NCBI GenBank assembly: GCA_015183035.1
Contig: JACZZP010000006.1
Location: 2,356,001 to 2,420,000, forward strand
DNA: 64,000 nt
Direction: 5' to 3'
DNA from: Meloidogyne chitwoodi
Lineage: Eukaryota > Nematoda > Chromadorea > Rhabditida > Meloidogynidae
The position numbers and the translations under genes were made by a program. The notes below the pieces were generated by a model. The model saw nothing but the letters and a program-made list of their open reading frames with translations, made no database searches and had not been told where the DNA came from. Every line of letters begins with the position of its first letter. Position 1 is the stretch's first letter. Shown piece after piece: positions 12,090 through 22,197 of the stretch.

Positions 12090-13048
12090 ATGGTTATTTC
12101 AGCCTTTTTCTCCAGAATTGTGATTCTTCTTGCTGGCACTCTTTATCCAGGTTATCGAAGGTTTGAAATTTTTTTTTAATTTAAATAAATTTAAAAATTA
12201 ATAATTTAGTTATAAAGCAGTCCGTACTAAAGACGTAAAAGAATATGTAAAATGGATGATGTATTGGATTGTTTTTGCTTTGTTTAATGCAAGCGAAGCT
12301 TTGGCTGACATTCTTTTGTCTTTTTGGTTTTTTTCGATTTTTTTTAAATTTATTTTTTAAGGTTTCCTTTTTATTATGAATTAAAGATTGTTTTTGTTGT
12401 TTGGCTTTTAAGTCCTTGGTTTGTTTTTTATTTATTTTTTTATTTTAAATATTTAAAGGACAAAAGGCTCTTCAATTCTTTATCGAAAATGGGTTCATCC
12501 AATGCTTATGAAACATGAAGGGGAAATTGATCTATTTTTGGAACACGCTAAAAATGAATCTTATCGACAGGTTTTTTTTCTTAAATTTTTTATTTTTTTT
12601 TTGAGAATTCTTTTTGGACTTTGTGTCCGTGTGAGTGTTTTTTTACTGTTTTGTACTTTAAAAAATTTAAAAACAAAATTAAATTTTGTCTTTTTAAGGT
12701 TGTAAACTTGGGAAGTCTTGGGTTATCCGCTGCCCGTGACATTGTTGCCACAGCTGCATTAAGAAGTGCACAACTTGGACAAGTTCAGCTTGCTGATTTT
12801 CATCGTTCTTTAAGCACTAAAGATGTATTTTAAACTATTTTTAATATTTTTGATTTAATTTAAATTTTTTAAAGTCAAAGACTAGCGACGATGTTGTTAT
12901 TATTGAAGAAAGGTTTTTTTAATTTTTAAAAAATTAAAAAAATTTTATTTTTAGTGAAATTCAAGCAAGCAGTATTTCAGTCAAAGAAACGACGATTATA
13001 GAGCAAGAGCCAGGAGACCCTAGGATTGAGTGGGAGTCCGAAGCATAG
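12090..13048 (+). CDS. REEP1-4-like endoplasmic-reticulum-shaping protein (TB2/DP1/HVA22)
   Basis: Exons 12090-12160, 12210-12326, 12362-12418, 12459-12570, 12699-12824, 12875-12912 and 12955-13048 give 204 codons plus stop. The diagnostic run is present: [31 protein letters not shown], then [19 protein letters not shown] and [14 protein letters not shown]. This is nearly collinear with vertebrate REEP1-4. The protein has hydrophobic hairpins that wedge into the tubular ER membrane and an amphipathic C-terminal part. The tail after residue 150 is acidic and Ser/Thr-rich, unlike the shared core. It lies in the same orientation as the ECHDC3-like gene, with a 221-nt gap. Confidence 0.93.
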
Positions 13049-13710
13049 TTTTTAAATTTTAATTTTTTTTACTTTTAAATCAGCAATTCTAAAACTGCTG
13101 CTAAACCAACCCCTAATTATTTTATTTTTTTTATTTTTTTTATTTTTCATTCTGTATATTTTAAAAAAATATTCCTCTCCCTGTTTTCATTTTTTGATTT
13201 TCTCACAATCACTTTTTCTTTTTTTAAATAATATATTGACGATTAATTAGTTTTTCTAACAAAATTAGAGACTTTTCTGTTCCCCATTTTTCCTTTTCTT
13301 TTTTGTCTACAAAATGGTCAATGGACATAATGGTCAGCTGGCTAATTTTAATTTAAGAGCAATGTTTATATGCCTATTAATCATTGACGACCATTATGTC
13401 CATTGACCATTTTGTAGACAAAAAGAAGAAAGATGGGGCGCATAGCGAAAGTACCCAAAATTATCCTCTTTACATGGATAAGAAGTAAAGAAAAAATTCC
13501 CCTACCTAATTTTTTTCTGGACTTTAATTTCTTTGCTATAATTATACTATATATATATTTGTAATACTATTTTTCTATAAAATAATTTTTAAAGAATTTG
13601 TTTTTGTCATTTGTTTATTACATTTTATTTTATTTTTAATTTTTCGATATAACTTCACAAAAATCTTTTCAGTTATAAATAAATCATTTTGGCTGTACTG
13701 AGCATTTCAA
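13049..13710. other. intergenic, with a foldback element
   Basis: Gap between REEP and the next gene. Apart from the inverted repeat listed separately at 13300-13432, it is A+T-rich and I see no gene. Confidence 0.5.
13300..13432. mobile_element. foldback (MITE-like) element
   Basis: The arm around 13301-13338 (gtctacaaaatggtcaatgg and following) is repeated in reverse complement at about 13391-13428, with a perfect core of more than 30 nt and a loop of about 50 nt. There is no coding sequence. Size and structure fit a short non-autonomous inverted-repeat transposon or a foldback repeat. I could not define a target-site duplication. Confidence 0.65.
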
Positions 13711-14230
13711 ATGGTTTAATTTTTAAATTTACAAAGATTTATTATTATTTTATTAATTTTAGAAGGTGTTACAAAATCCAAGCAATCCTTCAACTGGTCC
13801 CACAATTTATGCAATGCTTTCAAATTATTGTTGGTCAAGGATTTTTGTTTTTGGAGTTACTGGAAATGCTCGAGTTTCATCGTTAGTTTTTTAATATCTG
13901 ACTAGCAATGTTTAGAAGTCAAAAATAGAATTAAAAAGTGGTTACGGCATTAAAATCTTGAATTTTTGAGAACGCCATTTTTGCGATCTGGGTATTGATG
14001 GGCTTTTTGAGTCTTGATCTAACAATCATACAATTAAATCAAAATTCAGATTATTGGCAATTTCTTCTGCAGCATTTACTGCGATAACGTGGGTGGTTGA
14101 ATCAAAAAATGATTTCGAAACGTGGACAGCTTCTCGTCGGGATAGAGAAAGGAATATCCCTGAGATTTTGCTACCAAAAACAATCTTTGATTGGAGTGAA
14201 TTTAACAGGACTGAATCTAAAAATAGTTGA
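13711..14230 (+). CDS. unrecognised 100-aa protein with one hydrophobic segment
   Basis: Best model: ATG at 13711-13713 directly followed by a GT donor, exon 2 at 13763-13881, exon 3 at 14050-14230. Together they give 100 codons plus stop, in frame. The product begins MKVLQNPSNPSTGPTIYAML. It contains a central hydrophobic stretch (SSLLAISSAAFTAITWVVES) and ends with a charged region, DFETWTASRRDRERN. I do not recognise the family. The non-random composition, clean splice sites and moderately hydrophobic segment suggest a real small membrane-associated protein, perhaps mitochondrial, but this is a guess. The single-codon first exon makes the start uncertain. Confidence 0.5.
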
Positions 14231-14654
14231 TTTTTGTTCTTTTTAATATTAAATGATTTCTATTAATTAATCAAAATAAAACAATCTTATTGGTAAAAAA
14301 CTGCAGAGGATACAAAAGAAAAAATAAATCTCAAAAATTGGTGCCCACCAAAAATCGCATACAATTTATAAAAAGTTAATTTTATATTTCGTATAAAAAT
14401 ATTTAGATAAGTAAGTCACACTGTCAATTTATCTGTTAATATTGTTCGGACGTCTCACATTATTACCAAGTCTAACATTGTTCGCAAATCCGTTAGGAAG
14501 ATCTGAAATTTTTTGCTTGGGTTTAATTTATAACGATAAAAAAACTAAATATTGGACCGGAATATAATTGTCTGAATTTTTCGAAAAACAGAATCCTCCC
14601 GACTACCTCTAATCAAACAGAATTAACTAGTCAAATAAAAAAATATACCATTGT
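14231..14654. other. intergenic
   Basis: A+T-rich sequence between the orphan gene and the minus-strand coiled-coil gene. It could hold the last exon of that gene (a short exon after the acceptor near 14625), but nothing can be supported firmly. Confidence 0.4.
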
Positions 14655-16140
14655 TTTGAGCAACGATTGCAGCTGCATTAATGTTAACAACTGCCTCATC
14701 TTCAACCTCCAATTCCTCCAGTTCTGTGACGCGCCTCTCTAAGTCCTCAATTCTGAGTGCCATATTTTGTAATACTCCCTCAGTCGCTCTATGCGATCTA
14801 GTCGTTCCTCAATGGGGATTAATCGTCGCTCTACGCGAACCTCCATTTTCACCAATCGTTTCTCTAAGCGTGTCATCCTCTGCTCTAATATGTAAAAACG
14901 TAGCTCAATTCGGTCAAGACGACCCTCAATGCGGTCAAGACGACCCTCAATACGGTCAAAACGTTCCTCAAAGCGGTCTTCCATCTAAAAACGAAAATAA
15001 CAAAAATTTAAAAGAAATACCTCTCTCAAAAAAACAGAAAATGCTCTATCAGCTCGAAACAAATAGAATGCGATCGCGAAAAATGCGAAGAATTGAACAA
15101 AAAATAACAATTCGATCACCAGTAGTATTCCATATATTCCAAAATGATTGAGGACAGCTGATAGAAACATGATAATACAAACAACCTAAATTTTTAAAAT
15201 TTTATAAATATAAATTGATTAAATAATAAGAAAAAAAGGACACATTATTCTTTAAAAATGCAAAAATTGTAATTAAGTAATAACCAAAAATGTCACAAAA
15301 AAAACTTTCAAAAATAAATCGAAGCAAATAAACTCGCAAAAATTTTGTTTACTCCCGTTTTGGTGCAGATTTAGTGTCCATCATTTGGAACAAAATGGAT
15401 ACTATTTTAAAAATTTTGAAAATCTTTTATTTTTCTAAATTATATAGCGATAAACTGATAAAAAAAAATTTCCCAGAAAATTTTAAAATTAAAGATTAAA
15501 TTTCTTTCAAAAATGATTTAAAGTACCCTGCACTCATTTGATGACCTATTGGAGAAAAAAAATTGGAGGAAAATTCATATATTTATATTTTATTTGTATC
15601 ACACATGTGACTGTGGTTGAGTGGTTAGTTGTTAGCCTACGAATGAAATCTCTTGGGTTCGATCCCAATATTTTGGAGATTAATCGGTTCGGGTTTGATT
15701 GGTTTTTAATCCATGAAATAAATTTTGAAAGCAAAAAAATTTCTAAATTATCACTTAAAAATTTTGCTTTATGTTTAATGGTTTTGTTACTTACACCTAT
15801 TTAATTTAAACTGTAATTAATTCTTTTAAAATTTACAAAATACCCATTTAATTCGCTTTTTTGTAATAACGGCAAGACAATTTTCACCAAAAATTTTATT
15901 ATTTTTCGTTAAAGCATTGCCCAATTCCTAAAAACAAAAAATAAATTTTTAAATTATTTAAATCATTTTGATTTCAAAAATATTGATAAATATGTACTCA
16001 TTTTTAAGACTAAAAAAACTTGACAAACCAAATCTCTGCAACGACCATTTGAATTTGTATGAATCAAATAATCATTTTTATATCCAACATTTAACATCTT
16101 TAATTGCTGTGCTCTATATTTTTGTCTATTTTTAGGTAAA
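14655..16140 (-). CDS. coiled-coil repeat family, copy A (divergent, membrane-anchored version)
   Basis: Reconstructed from exons at 16140-16020, 15927-about 15842, about 15191-14985 and 14984-14655. The first exon contains LKMLNVGYKNDYLIHTN, which resembles the exon-1 motif of copies B and E (KCRDGYLIHPN). The third exon encodes two hydrophobic segments (GILLVIELLFFVQFFAFFAI). The fourth is a coiled coil built from 7-residue repeats (DRIEGRL three times), then basic heptads. After about 81 codons the frame closes at 14739. A +1 frame from ATG 14775 continues the coil (RIEDLERRVTELEELE) to an NG/GT donor at about 14655, the linker-end pattern of the family. So there is either a frameshift or a separate start. 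I found no ATG for the first exon. The tRNA-like locus at 15603-15680 lies in the large intron. Treat as a family member that may be decaying. Confidence 0.5.
15603..15680 (+). tRNA. tRNA-like locus 1 (degenerate)
   Basis: Contains an A-box-like ggttgagtggttagttg and a B-box-like gggttcgatccc with a good T-arm. The acceptor stem does not close well, so it may be a tRNA pseudogene or tRNA-derived repeat. It sits antisense in an intron of copy A. Confidence 0.35.
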
Positions 16141-16736
16141 CTGTTTAAATTAATTTTGTAAAAATATTTATTTATTCAATCTACCGTTGGATTGACCTAA
16201 CACAAAATTTTTAGATGAGCAATATTGTTTAATAATTTTAAGTAAAATTTATTTTAAAAAATTTAATTTTTCCAAAAATTGTTTTTTGAGCCTTTTAATG
16301 AAGAAAACAATGGCAGGCCGAAACTTCCGGACCTATGATGGCTCAAACAAATAAATTACTGTAAACGTTGCCCTTTGTGGAAAGGTAGATAAACTAGTTT
16401 ATTTTAAACTTGTGCTAATCCCGAAGTTTCGGCCCAGAAGTTTTGCTCCACCGAAATATGTAGTATAATAATTTAGACAATTATCGATCTTGTACCATAA
16501 GACTCATTTTTAAATGCTATTTTTCTTTACCTTTTACTATTTTTCTTCTCTCTATTTCTATCTTCAATGTTATTTTTTATTTTTCTTTGCCGAAGACTTT
16601 TTTCATTTAACGAACGATAAAGCCGTTTTGTCACCAACTGTTTTAATTCTAATTTTTTTAGTTTTTTTGTTTTAAAGTTTTAAAGATTTTCTAAACAATA
16701 TTTAATTGTTCTAATTTTAGAAAAAAAGTTTAAAAA
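16141..16736. other. intergenic between copy A and HEATR1
   Basis: Contains a short inverted repeat, ggccgaaacttc at about 16317 and gaagtttcggcc at about 16422, separated by roughly 100 nt, possibly the ends of a small element. At 16720 a T-rich AG acceptor lies 16 nt upstream of the HEATR1 start codon, consistent with spliced-leader addition. Confidence 0.45.
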
Positions 16737-18549
16737 ATGACTTCACTTTCACATCAACTTAAAAAACTTAAAAAAGCCTCAACTCAAGCTTTGGCCGTAG
16801 AACGAGATTATTCTTCTCTTATTTTTAAAAAACAAGATGCTGAAACTTATGATCGTGATGATTTTTATAAAATTGGTTTATTTAAGATTTTTAGTTTTTC
16901 TTTATTAATAATTTAGGACTTGCCGGTTTGGCAGGAATGAAAAAATTAGATAATGATTTTGATATTTATGAACCAGAATTATTTGAAAAGAAAATGCTTA
17001 AATTTAATAGAGCAATTATTGGAAAAGAAGAAAGTAATGAATTAAATCAAAAAATTGATAAAATGTTGTTACGATTATCTCCTTATTTTCATCACCAATG
17101 TTGTAAGGAAGTGCTTGAATGGCTTATTTATAAGTTTCAGGTTTATTTTTTATAAATAGGTTGAATTATATATTTTTTTTATTTGCTTTTAGTTGTTAAG
17201 CTTGGGTGGTGTAATGGATAGTTGTTTAGTCTTAGCACATTTAGGGTTGTGGGTTCGATTCCGATTGGGTCTAAATAATCTAATGGCGTGTAAAATGTTA
17301 ATTTTATAAGTTTTTAATTTTTAAAATTATATTTTAATTTTTTAAATTAAATTTAAGATTCATTCATATAATGCAGAACAGTTATTTTTGACTTTTCTGC
17401 CCTTTCATGAAATAAATTCTTTTGGACGACTTTTAAATATTTTAAAATTTAATTCTCCTGATTTGAATTGGCTAGAAGAATATCAAAAAGATGCATTACC
17501 TATACCACACAATATTCTATGTTTGTTTTATTTTTTTAAATTATTATTATTTTTTTAATTTATATAAAAAAGGTCGTGCTTGTCAAAGTGGACGTTCTTA
17601 TTGGTTAATAACTGCTTTGACTAAATTTATAAATAATTCTATTCAACTTTTGGATGAGAATTATGTAAACAGTAAAATGCAACATTATTTTACTTTTTTG
17701 GTTTCACTTTTTTCAACTTTAATTGAAAATAGAGGTCCAGCAATGGATGATCAATTAATTTCTCGTCTTGTCCCTTTTATTGGAATTTCTTTAAAGTATT
17801 TTTTTTTATTTAACAAATTATTTATGTTTTTAGATCAAATTTAGAATCATTTAAATATTGTGGAATTATGATAACTTGTACTTTAGTAATTAATGTCTCT
17901 ATCAATGATGAAATTGGAAAAAATCTTTTAAAATTACTTTTTCATAATTTTGATATTTCTTCTTCAGAAATTATTTTTCAAACTGCTAATGTAATTTGTG
18001 AAAGATTGGAATTGGATAAATTACCCAAAAGGTTTGTATTTTTTAAATTAATTTTATTAAATTTTTTAGAACAATTTTGCGTTTATTAACACAAAATGAT
18101 GTGTTACAATTATCAGGAATTTTTCAAAAATTAATGTCAAAATATGAAATAGCTGCATTTCTCGGACCTTTTTGGAGAATTTTAATTGACGAAATTATTT
18201 CAGGTTTATTTATTTTTTAAAATTATTTTTAAACTTATTTTTAAAAGAAGAAAATGATGTTTCGACCAAAGATTTTTACACAAATTTTTTAATTATTTTG
18301 TTTGATTTGCATCGTTTAAGTGACAGACAAGCAGAGGTTGCTTTTGATTTATTTTTGGATTGTATTGAAAATAAAAATGAAGAAGAAATTGGAAAAAAGA
18401 TTTTTCCAAAAGTTTTGAGAAAACATATAAAAACAATGATTATTAAATTTCCAAATGCTTTTGATGGAAATAAAAAAAGAAGAAGAAAATCAAGTATACA
18501 ACAATTAATGCAAGAATGTAAAATATCTGATTATTTAGTTGGAAATTGA
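16737..18549 (+). CDS. HEATR1: HEATR1/UTP10 homologue, N-terminal part only
   Basis: Exons 16737-16875, 16917-17140, 17358-17520, 17573-17795, 17834-18031, 18070-18203 and 18248-18549 give 460 codons plus stop. The start TSLSHQLKKLKKAS followed by SLIFKKQDAETYDRDDFY aligns with the N-terminus of HEATR1 (MTSLAQQL..., ...DRDTAFAIG). LSPYFHHQCCKEVLEWLIYKFQIHSYN also aligns. HEATR1 is a nucleolar U3 processome subunit of about 2,000 residues. Here the frame ends after a basic KKRRRKSS segment at 18549, and no later HEAT exons follow before the next minus-strand gene. The truncation is visible; whether the short product works is unknown. Intron 2 (17141-17357) hosts tRNA-like locus 2 in the sense direction. 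Confidence 0.88.
17203..17273 (+). tRNA. tRNA-like locus 2 (degenerate), in HEATR1 intron
   Basis: A-box-like gggtggtgtaatggatag and B-box-like gggttcgattcc are 40-45 nt apart. The acceptor stem pairs poorly. Sense strand, inside HEATR1 intron 2. Confidence 0.4.
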
Positions 18550-18633
18550 GGTGAAAAAAATTTTTGTTGATTAAAATAATTTAATAATTAAAAATTCATA
18601 TAGGTAATAATATTAAAAAGAGAAAATAAAGTA

Positions 18634-18717
18634 GTCTCTCCGTAGCTTAGTTGGTAGTGTGTTTGCCTAGCGGAGGTTTTGTGGCAAATGGGTGGCGAAG
18701 GTTCTAATCTTTTACGT
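18634..18717 (+). tRNA. tRNA-like locus 3 (degenerate)
   Basis: Starts with ctccgtagcttagttggtag, a good A-box context. The B-box side (gaaggttctaatcttt) is weak. It lies 85 nt after the HEATR1 stop, near the break in that gene. Confidence 0.35.
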
Positions 18718-18909
18718 CGAAAATAATTTTGTAATCCTTGTTTTAGCTTCTAAAATGCTATATTTCCTTAAAAATAAATTTAAAAAAATATTAAAATAAT
18801 TTTTTAGCAAAATTTAAATAAAAAATTTAATAGTCATTTATATACAACAATTTTATATTAACAAAAACAATTTAAATATTCTATTTTTGAGTAAATCAAT
18901 GCGCAGTTC

Positions 18910-19421
18910 TTATCGTTTCTTTCTGTGACTACGTCTTTTGTTGCCTGAACTTTCACTGCCTTAAAAAAGAGGACATTATCTATTAATTATTTAATAACTT
19001 TTTTACCTTTCCTGTTGCTTTTCCTTTCACTTCTCGTTGACTTTTTGCTTTTATTATGATTGTTACTTTTTGATTTTCTACTACTATTACTACTTTTATT
19101 TCCTTTACTTCTACCCAATGAAGATGTTACTGATACAACTTTGATAGGCTCAACAGAAATGTGTACTCTCTCCTTTGATGGTTCTTCTTCTTCAAATGTA
19201 CTACTTTCATCTTCATTTGCCTTTGATTCTACAACAGCACTAATTTGTAGCAATTCTCCCAATTCTTCGTCCACTTCATCCTCATTTTCCTCTGCTGATT
19301 TTGCTTTTAAAAAGAAGAGAAAAAATTTTAAATATAAATTTTAAAAATTACAATAATAGTAATACAACCAAAGTCCCAAGAAGAGCATTAGTAGAAGCCA
19401 AAACCACTCCATTTCCCCCAT
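18910..19421 (-). CDS. single-pass membrane protein with Lys/Ser-rich tail
   Basis: Exons 19421-19352, 19303-19007 and 18959-18910 give 138 codons plus stop. It starts MGEMEWFWLLLMLFLGLWLY, a signal-anchor-like hydrophobic segment. An acidic stretch (EENEDEVDEELGELL) follows, then a long Ser/Lys/Arg/Asn-rich tail ending RRSHRKKR. I do not recognise a family. Charge segregation around one membrane segment suggests a type III or signal-anchor topology with a basic cytosolic tail, possibly RNA-binding. It is the last of four small minus-strand genes. Confidence 0.55.
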
Positions 19422-19563
19422 CGTTGATGTGAGTTGTTTAGAGAATTATGATGAAATTTTTGAAGTTTCAAGATTTTCTTAAATAGTGTTACTGCTTATT
19501 TAGTTTTAATTTTTAAAAATAATTAGTTTATAGATATTTTTTTATTGAAACTAAATAAAAGAG

Positions 19564-19644
19564 ATTGATGTCCTAGTTGGTTACAACGCCGACTCCAAGA
19601 TAAAAATAAAACTAAGTGGCTCAGGTTCGAATCCTTTTAGCGAA
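19564..19644 (+). tRNA. tRNA-like locus 4 (degenerate)
   Basis: gatgtcctagttggttac resembles an A box, and caggttcgaatccttt is a good B box with a T-arm. The central part is too long for an ordinary tRNA, so it could carry an intron or be derived. It lies between two minus-strand genes. Confidence 0.35.
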
Positions 19645-19740
19645 AAAATAATTTATTTGACTAGAAAAATTAATAAAAAACATTTTTCCAATCTATTTAA
19701 AAAAACAAAAAATAATTTTTAAACCTCAAATAAAAAATTC

Positions 19741-20072
19741 TTATTTATTTTCTTCTGCTATTGCCTTTCTTTTATAATCCTCAAATTTTTGTTTTTGTTC
19801 CATATAATCTGCCAAATTTTGATATTGTTGAGCCGTTTGTGCAATTCTATGCCTTAAAATTAAAAAAGATAAAAATCCAAAGTAAAAGGTTCATCTAGAA
19901 ACCCTCCGAAAACTTTCCCCTAATATTAAAAATTAAAAAAAAACATTGCAGATTCTGTCCGTTTATTCTTTTGCCTTTCAATGTCCCATAAAACAGCAAA
20001 AATTGTTCCAGCAGAAAAAACAATTGAAAAAGCGAGAAAAAGAGGACCTTTTAATCCTTTTCTGATTAACAT
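19741..20072 (-). CDS. 79-aa single-pass membrane protein, possibly PET117-like
   Basis: Exons 20072-19945 and 19852-19741 give 79 codons plus stop. A short basic N-terminus (MLIRKGLKG) precedes a hydrophobic segment (PLFLAFSIVFSAGTIFAVL), then a charged helical tail. Size and plan resemble PET117, a cytochrome-oxidase assembly factor of 81 residues in human. Sequence resemblance is weak (DIERQ), so this is only a suggestion. A mitochondrial inner-membrane location would fit the short basic leader. Confidence 0.5.
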
Positions 20073-20235
20073 TCTCCTCTTTTTTAGAAAAAATAAATAA
20101 AAAAAAAAAGTTTAAAAAATATTAGACAAAATTTAAATATATTTAGAAGAAATCTTAGGTAAAAAAATATTTTTATTCATTTAAAAATATATACAAAATT
20201 ATATTTTATTTTTTAAAAAGAACCTTCTCATTTTC

Positions 20236-20699
20236 TTATTCTTTTCGTTTATTAACTTAAAAAATAAATCAAAAAAAAATTAATTTAAAAATTAAAAAAA
20301 ACCTTGTTCTTCATATTCTTTAGGATATTCTTTAGCCAAAACTTTTTTTAAAGACAAAATTTTTCTAAAAATAAAATCCAAATCATTCTTTGCCTGTAGA
20401 ATTTGTTCTTTGCTTAAATTAAATTCTTTTTTAACACTTTCCAATCTTTTTTCAGCCAAAACACAGCAATTCCCCAACATTTCGTTTGTTTTTTCAAAAC
20501 GTTCTAGTCTTTAAAAATTTGTAAAAAATTTAAAAAATAAAACTAACGATCGCTTTTGTGTCTTTATAATTTCTTCAATGTTTCCTTTATCGACCTGTGA
20601 TTTTAATGATTCAATAAAATTTTCTTCTCTAAGCGGAGAACCAGAAGAAGAAGCTTTGGATGGAGATTCACCACTTTGTTGGTAAATATTTGAAGACAT
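20236..20699 (-). CDS. KXD1: KxDL motif-containing protein 1 (BORC/BLOC-1-related subunit)
   Basis: Exons 20699-20548, 20508-20303 and 20255-20236 give 125 codons plus stop. After a Ser-rich N-terminus the core LERFEKTNEMLGNC is followed by a KNDLDFIFRKILSLKKVLAK segment. This matches KXD1 (FEKTNEML...KRDLDSIFRRIRTLKGKL), including the K-x-DL motif. KXD1 is a small helical subunit of the complex that couples lysosomes to kinesin. Reading through intron 2 would instead give a slightly different C-terminus ending at 20292. Confidence 0.88.
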
Positions 20700-20981
20700 T
20701 TTTTTAAATTAATTTAAAGAATATTTTTAAATAAATTAGTTAAAATATAATTAATTAAATATTTTTTTAATTTTAAAATAATTAAATACCAACAATAATA
20801 ACCAGAAAACTTTATTTCATTTTTTAAAATATTTTTTGCGGACAAATTAAAAACAACCTTGAAGCATTTAATAAAAAGCTTTAGCTTATTTTTATATTCT
20901 ATTTTCCAAAGAAAAACAAATTCAAATAATATATACCAATTCACAAATTATTTTCCTATCAATTTTCTTTTTTCTTCAACT

Positions 20982-21364
20982 TTAAGTCTTTGCAACCAAA
21001 ACGTTCAATTTGCCCTCAGCACGAAGCTTTCTGCGTTCTTCCAATTCTGCCTTTAATTCCTCAGAAAGTTCTACTTTTTGTGGTGGACGAATATTATCAA
21101 TATTCAACAAAACATATGTTGGATATGAAAGCATCAAAATCACAAGACCAGAAAAGAGCGCAGAATGTTGCTACAAAATTAATTTATTTATTTAAATTAA
21201 ACTAAAAAACAAACGAAAAAGGTCAAATGTCGTTGTGGTGGAGTAACAATTTCAAGAACACGTCTACCAACACCGCGAGATTGCAAAAGAATTGGACTTC
21301 CCAATTGAAGATTTGTTGCAGTTTTAACAGCCGGAATACATTTAAGAACAGATTTTGGAAACAT
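20982..21364 (-). CDS. 112-aa protein with mitochondrial-type leader and one membrane segment
   Basis: Exons 21364-21215 and 21170-20982 give 112 codons plus stop. The N-terminus (MFPKSVLKCIPAVKTATNLQ...) is basic and lacks acidic residues, like a mitochondrial presequence. One membrane segment (FSGLVILMLSYPTYVLL) follows, then the charged helix LSEELKAELEERRKLRAEGK. The plan recalls small respiratory-chain or assembly subunits, but I cannot name it. It begins the minus-strand run of four small genes spaced 160-320 nt apart. Confidence 0.6.
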
Positions 21365-22197
21365 TTTTTCAATATTTTGCTTAAACTTTGAAAATTAAAC
21401 TAAAATTAATTAAAATGAAGACTTTTTTAATGAAGAAAATATTATTAAAGATCAGTTACTTACAAAATTTAATGTTAATTAAAAGGTTTTCCCTTTTGTC
21501 ATATATTTTCTTTATTTATTATGTCATTTTGGATTTTGATTCGTTATCGTCGAAGAATTTCAAAATGTCAACAAAAATAAAATTATACGAAATACCAAAA
21601 ATTTTTAACAAAAAAAGTGGACATTACGAAATATTTTCAACTAGTTGACATATTGAAAAAATACAATTTTTTAAGACATTTTGTCCATTTCTAAGATAAA
21701 CTTTCCATTTTGATATTTTCCCTCTCTTTTATTTTATTGATTTCATTTTCAATATTTTAATGTAAATATTTGATTAGTTCAATTCTTTTAGTTTTTATAT
21801 AATAATATATTTCATTTTAGTTATATAATTAATGATTAGGAAAGGAGGAAACAACAGCAAAAAGAAGGGAAGAAAATGCAAAAAGGCAAGGCAAAAAACT
21901 CCATATTTATCTACATCAATACTTCAGCAAAGGTTTTCTTTACTTTTCATGTTATCAGCTATTTGTGTTTTATAATTTTAGCAAGTGGGGAGCAGTTCAA
22001 TTCGAAAAGTACTTAAAGAGGATTGGATGACGATTTGGCTTCTTTAACACAAGTTGGACGTAATTCTCTATTGATGATGTATATGAAAAAATAAAAAGGT
22101 TTTTTATTGTTTGACTTAATATTTTTAACAAACTTAGCGCGTTGTAAGATTTATTGAGTTATATTTTGAGTGTAGGAACTAAGTAAAATTTTTGGGC

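Noticed and set aside
21388..21648. 86-codon plus-strand ORF upstream of the 112-aa gene
   Set aside because: Lys/Ile/Leu/Phe composition expected of A+T-rich DNA. It overlaps the likely promoter of the minus-strand gene.
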